Made by a program: the position numbers and the translations under genes. The notes beneath the pieces were generated by a model. The model did no database searches, was not told where the DNA came from, and saw only the letters and a program-made list of their open reading frames with translations. From contig DAHZDR010000318.1 of NCBI GenBank assembly GCA_027403435.1, positions 1 to 5,834 of the forward strand: a DNA stretch of 5,834 nt, written 5' to 3'. Source of the stretch: Deltaproteobacteria bacterium. Its GTDB lineage: Bacteria > Desulfobacterota > Binatia > Binatales > Binataceae. Each line of letters begins with the position of its first letter. Position 1 is the first letter of the stretch. Below, piece after piece: positions 5,449-5,834 of this stretch.

Positions 5449-5834
5449 ACGGACCAATCCCCGCAAAGTCGGCGTGTTCGTGCTCGGCGCGCTCGCGATT
5501 GCGGTGCTGGCGACCGCCGTGCTCGGCTCCGGCCGCCTGTTCCGCACCACCCATCAGTACGTCTGTTTCTTCGGCGGCAGCGTCAACGGCCTGCACACGG
5601 GCGCCGCGGTAAAATTCAAGGGCGTCAAAATCGGCGAAGTCAAAAGCATCCTGCTGAGCCTCAACGTCGGCCGCGGCGTCGCCCATATCGCGCCATCGAG
5701 CGTGATCCAGATTCCGGTGATTATCGAAATCGACGAGGACCGGATGACCACCAAGGGCCTGACCAACATCAACCTCAGCGACCCCGCCGGGATGCAACAG
5801 GCGATCGACCGCGGCCTGCGCGCCCAACTTGCGA
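5441..5834 (+). CDS. mlaD: MlaD/MCE-family lipid-transport protein, partial (3' end beyond window)
   Basis: The ATG at 5441 overlaps the last 8 bases of the ATPase gene in another frame, and 131 codons run to the right edge without a stop. GGAG at 5424-5427 is 13 bases upstream. An N-terminal anchor (hydrophobic about 10-30) is followed by an MCE domain from about residue 38. Here CFFGGSVNGLHTGAAVKFKG (42-61) and VKIGEVKSI (62-70) are the characteristic strands. IPVIIEID at 91-98 is a later strand. About 20 residues (71-90) separate them, longer than the short turn often found there. AIDRGLRAQLA at 121-131 resembles the segment after the MCE domain in Mla/PqiB-like proteins. E. coli MlaD forms a hexameric ring on MlaE that carries lipids through the periplasm. 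The rest of the protein is missing from view, so the number of MCE domains is unknown. Confidence 0.9.
   Translation, partial: MAKRTNPRKVGVFVLGALAIAVLATAVLGSGRLFRTTHQYVCFFGGSVNGLHTGAAVKFKGVKIGEVKSILLSLNVGRGVAHIAPSSVIQIPVIIEIDEDRMTTKGLTNINLSDPAGMQQAIDRGLRAQLA

Noticed and set aside
4456..5550. Long minus-strand open frame (364 codons) opposite the ATPase gene
   Set aside because: It is antisense to an ATPase with every motif intact. Long antisense frames are expected in GC-rich DNA, and its composition (Ala, His, Arg, Asp, Gln) is typical of that artefact.

Overview
The window is GC-rich (visibly well above 60% G+C over most of its length) and reads as a bacterial chromosome segment. An intermembrane phospholipid-type ABC transporter with an MCE protein, plus a lipoprotein signal peptide, points to a diderm (Gram-negative) organism. 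The order STAS-permease, ATPase, MCE protein is common in alphaproteobacterial and deltaproteobacterial-type genomes. The sequence alone does not fix the taxon.

Layout. (1) Positions 1-112 may hold the 5' end of a minus-strand gene that leaves the window; this is weakly supported. (2) Positions 113-400 are an intergenic region, locally AT-richer, with candidate promoters, a short direct repeat and a perfect 9-bp inverted repeat just upstream of the next gene. (3) Positions 401-1219 (+) encode a CmcJ/NvfI-family oxidoreductase, which stands alone. (4) Positions 1220-1507 carry no convincing gene. (5) From 1508 to the right edge is a tightly packed plus-strand cluster of five genes. In order these are a site-2-protease-type membrane metalloprotease with two CBS domains, a DUF3313-type lipoprotein, an MlaE permease with a fused N-terminal STAS domain, an MlaF ATPase, and the N-terminal part of an MlaD/MCE protein cut by the window end. 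The junctions are 3 bp, a 4-bp ATGA overlap, 12 bp and an 8-bp overlap, so cotranscription and partial translational coupling are likely.

How the genes work together. MlaE (permease, with the STAS domain doing the job of a separate MlaB), MlaF (ATPase) and MlaD (periplasmic lipid-binding MCE ring) form the core of an inner-membrane lipid transporter that maintains the outer membrane. The lipoprotein encoded immediately upstream overlaps the permease gene and is a candidate envelope partner. The protease at the head of the cluster is a candidate regulator that cleaves a membrane protein in response to a ligand sensed by its CBS pair. The last two roles are inferences from gene order. The transporter assignment rests on clear motifs.

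The most interesting points are the protease/DUF3313/Mla arrangement, the isolated CmcJ/NvfI enzyme with a dyad-bearing upstream region, and an apparent extra segment inside the MCE domain of MlaD. Nothing resembling rRNA, tRNA, a CRISPR array, an insertion sequence or a phage gene was seen.
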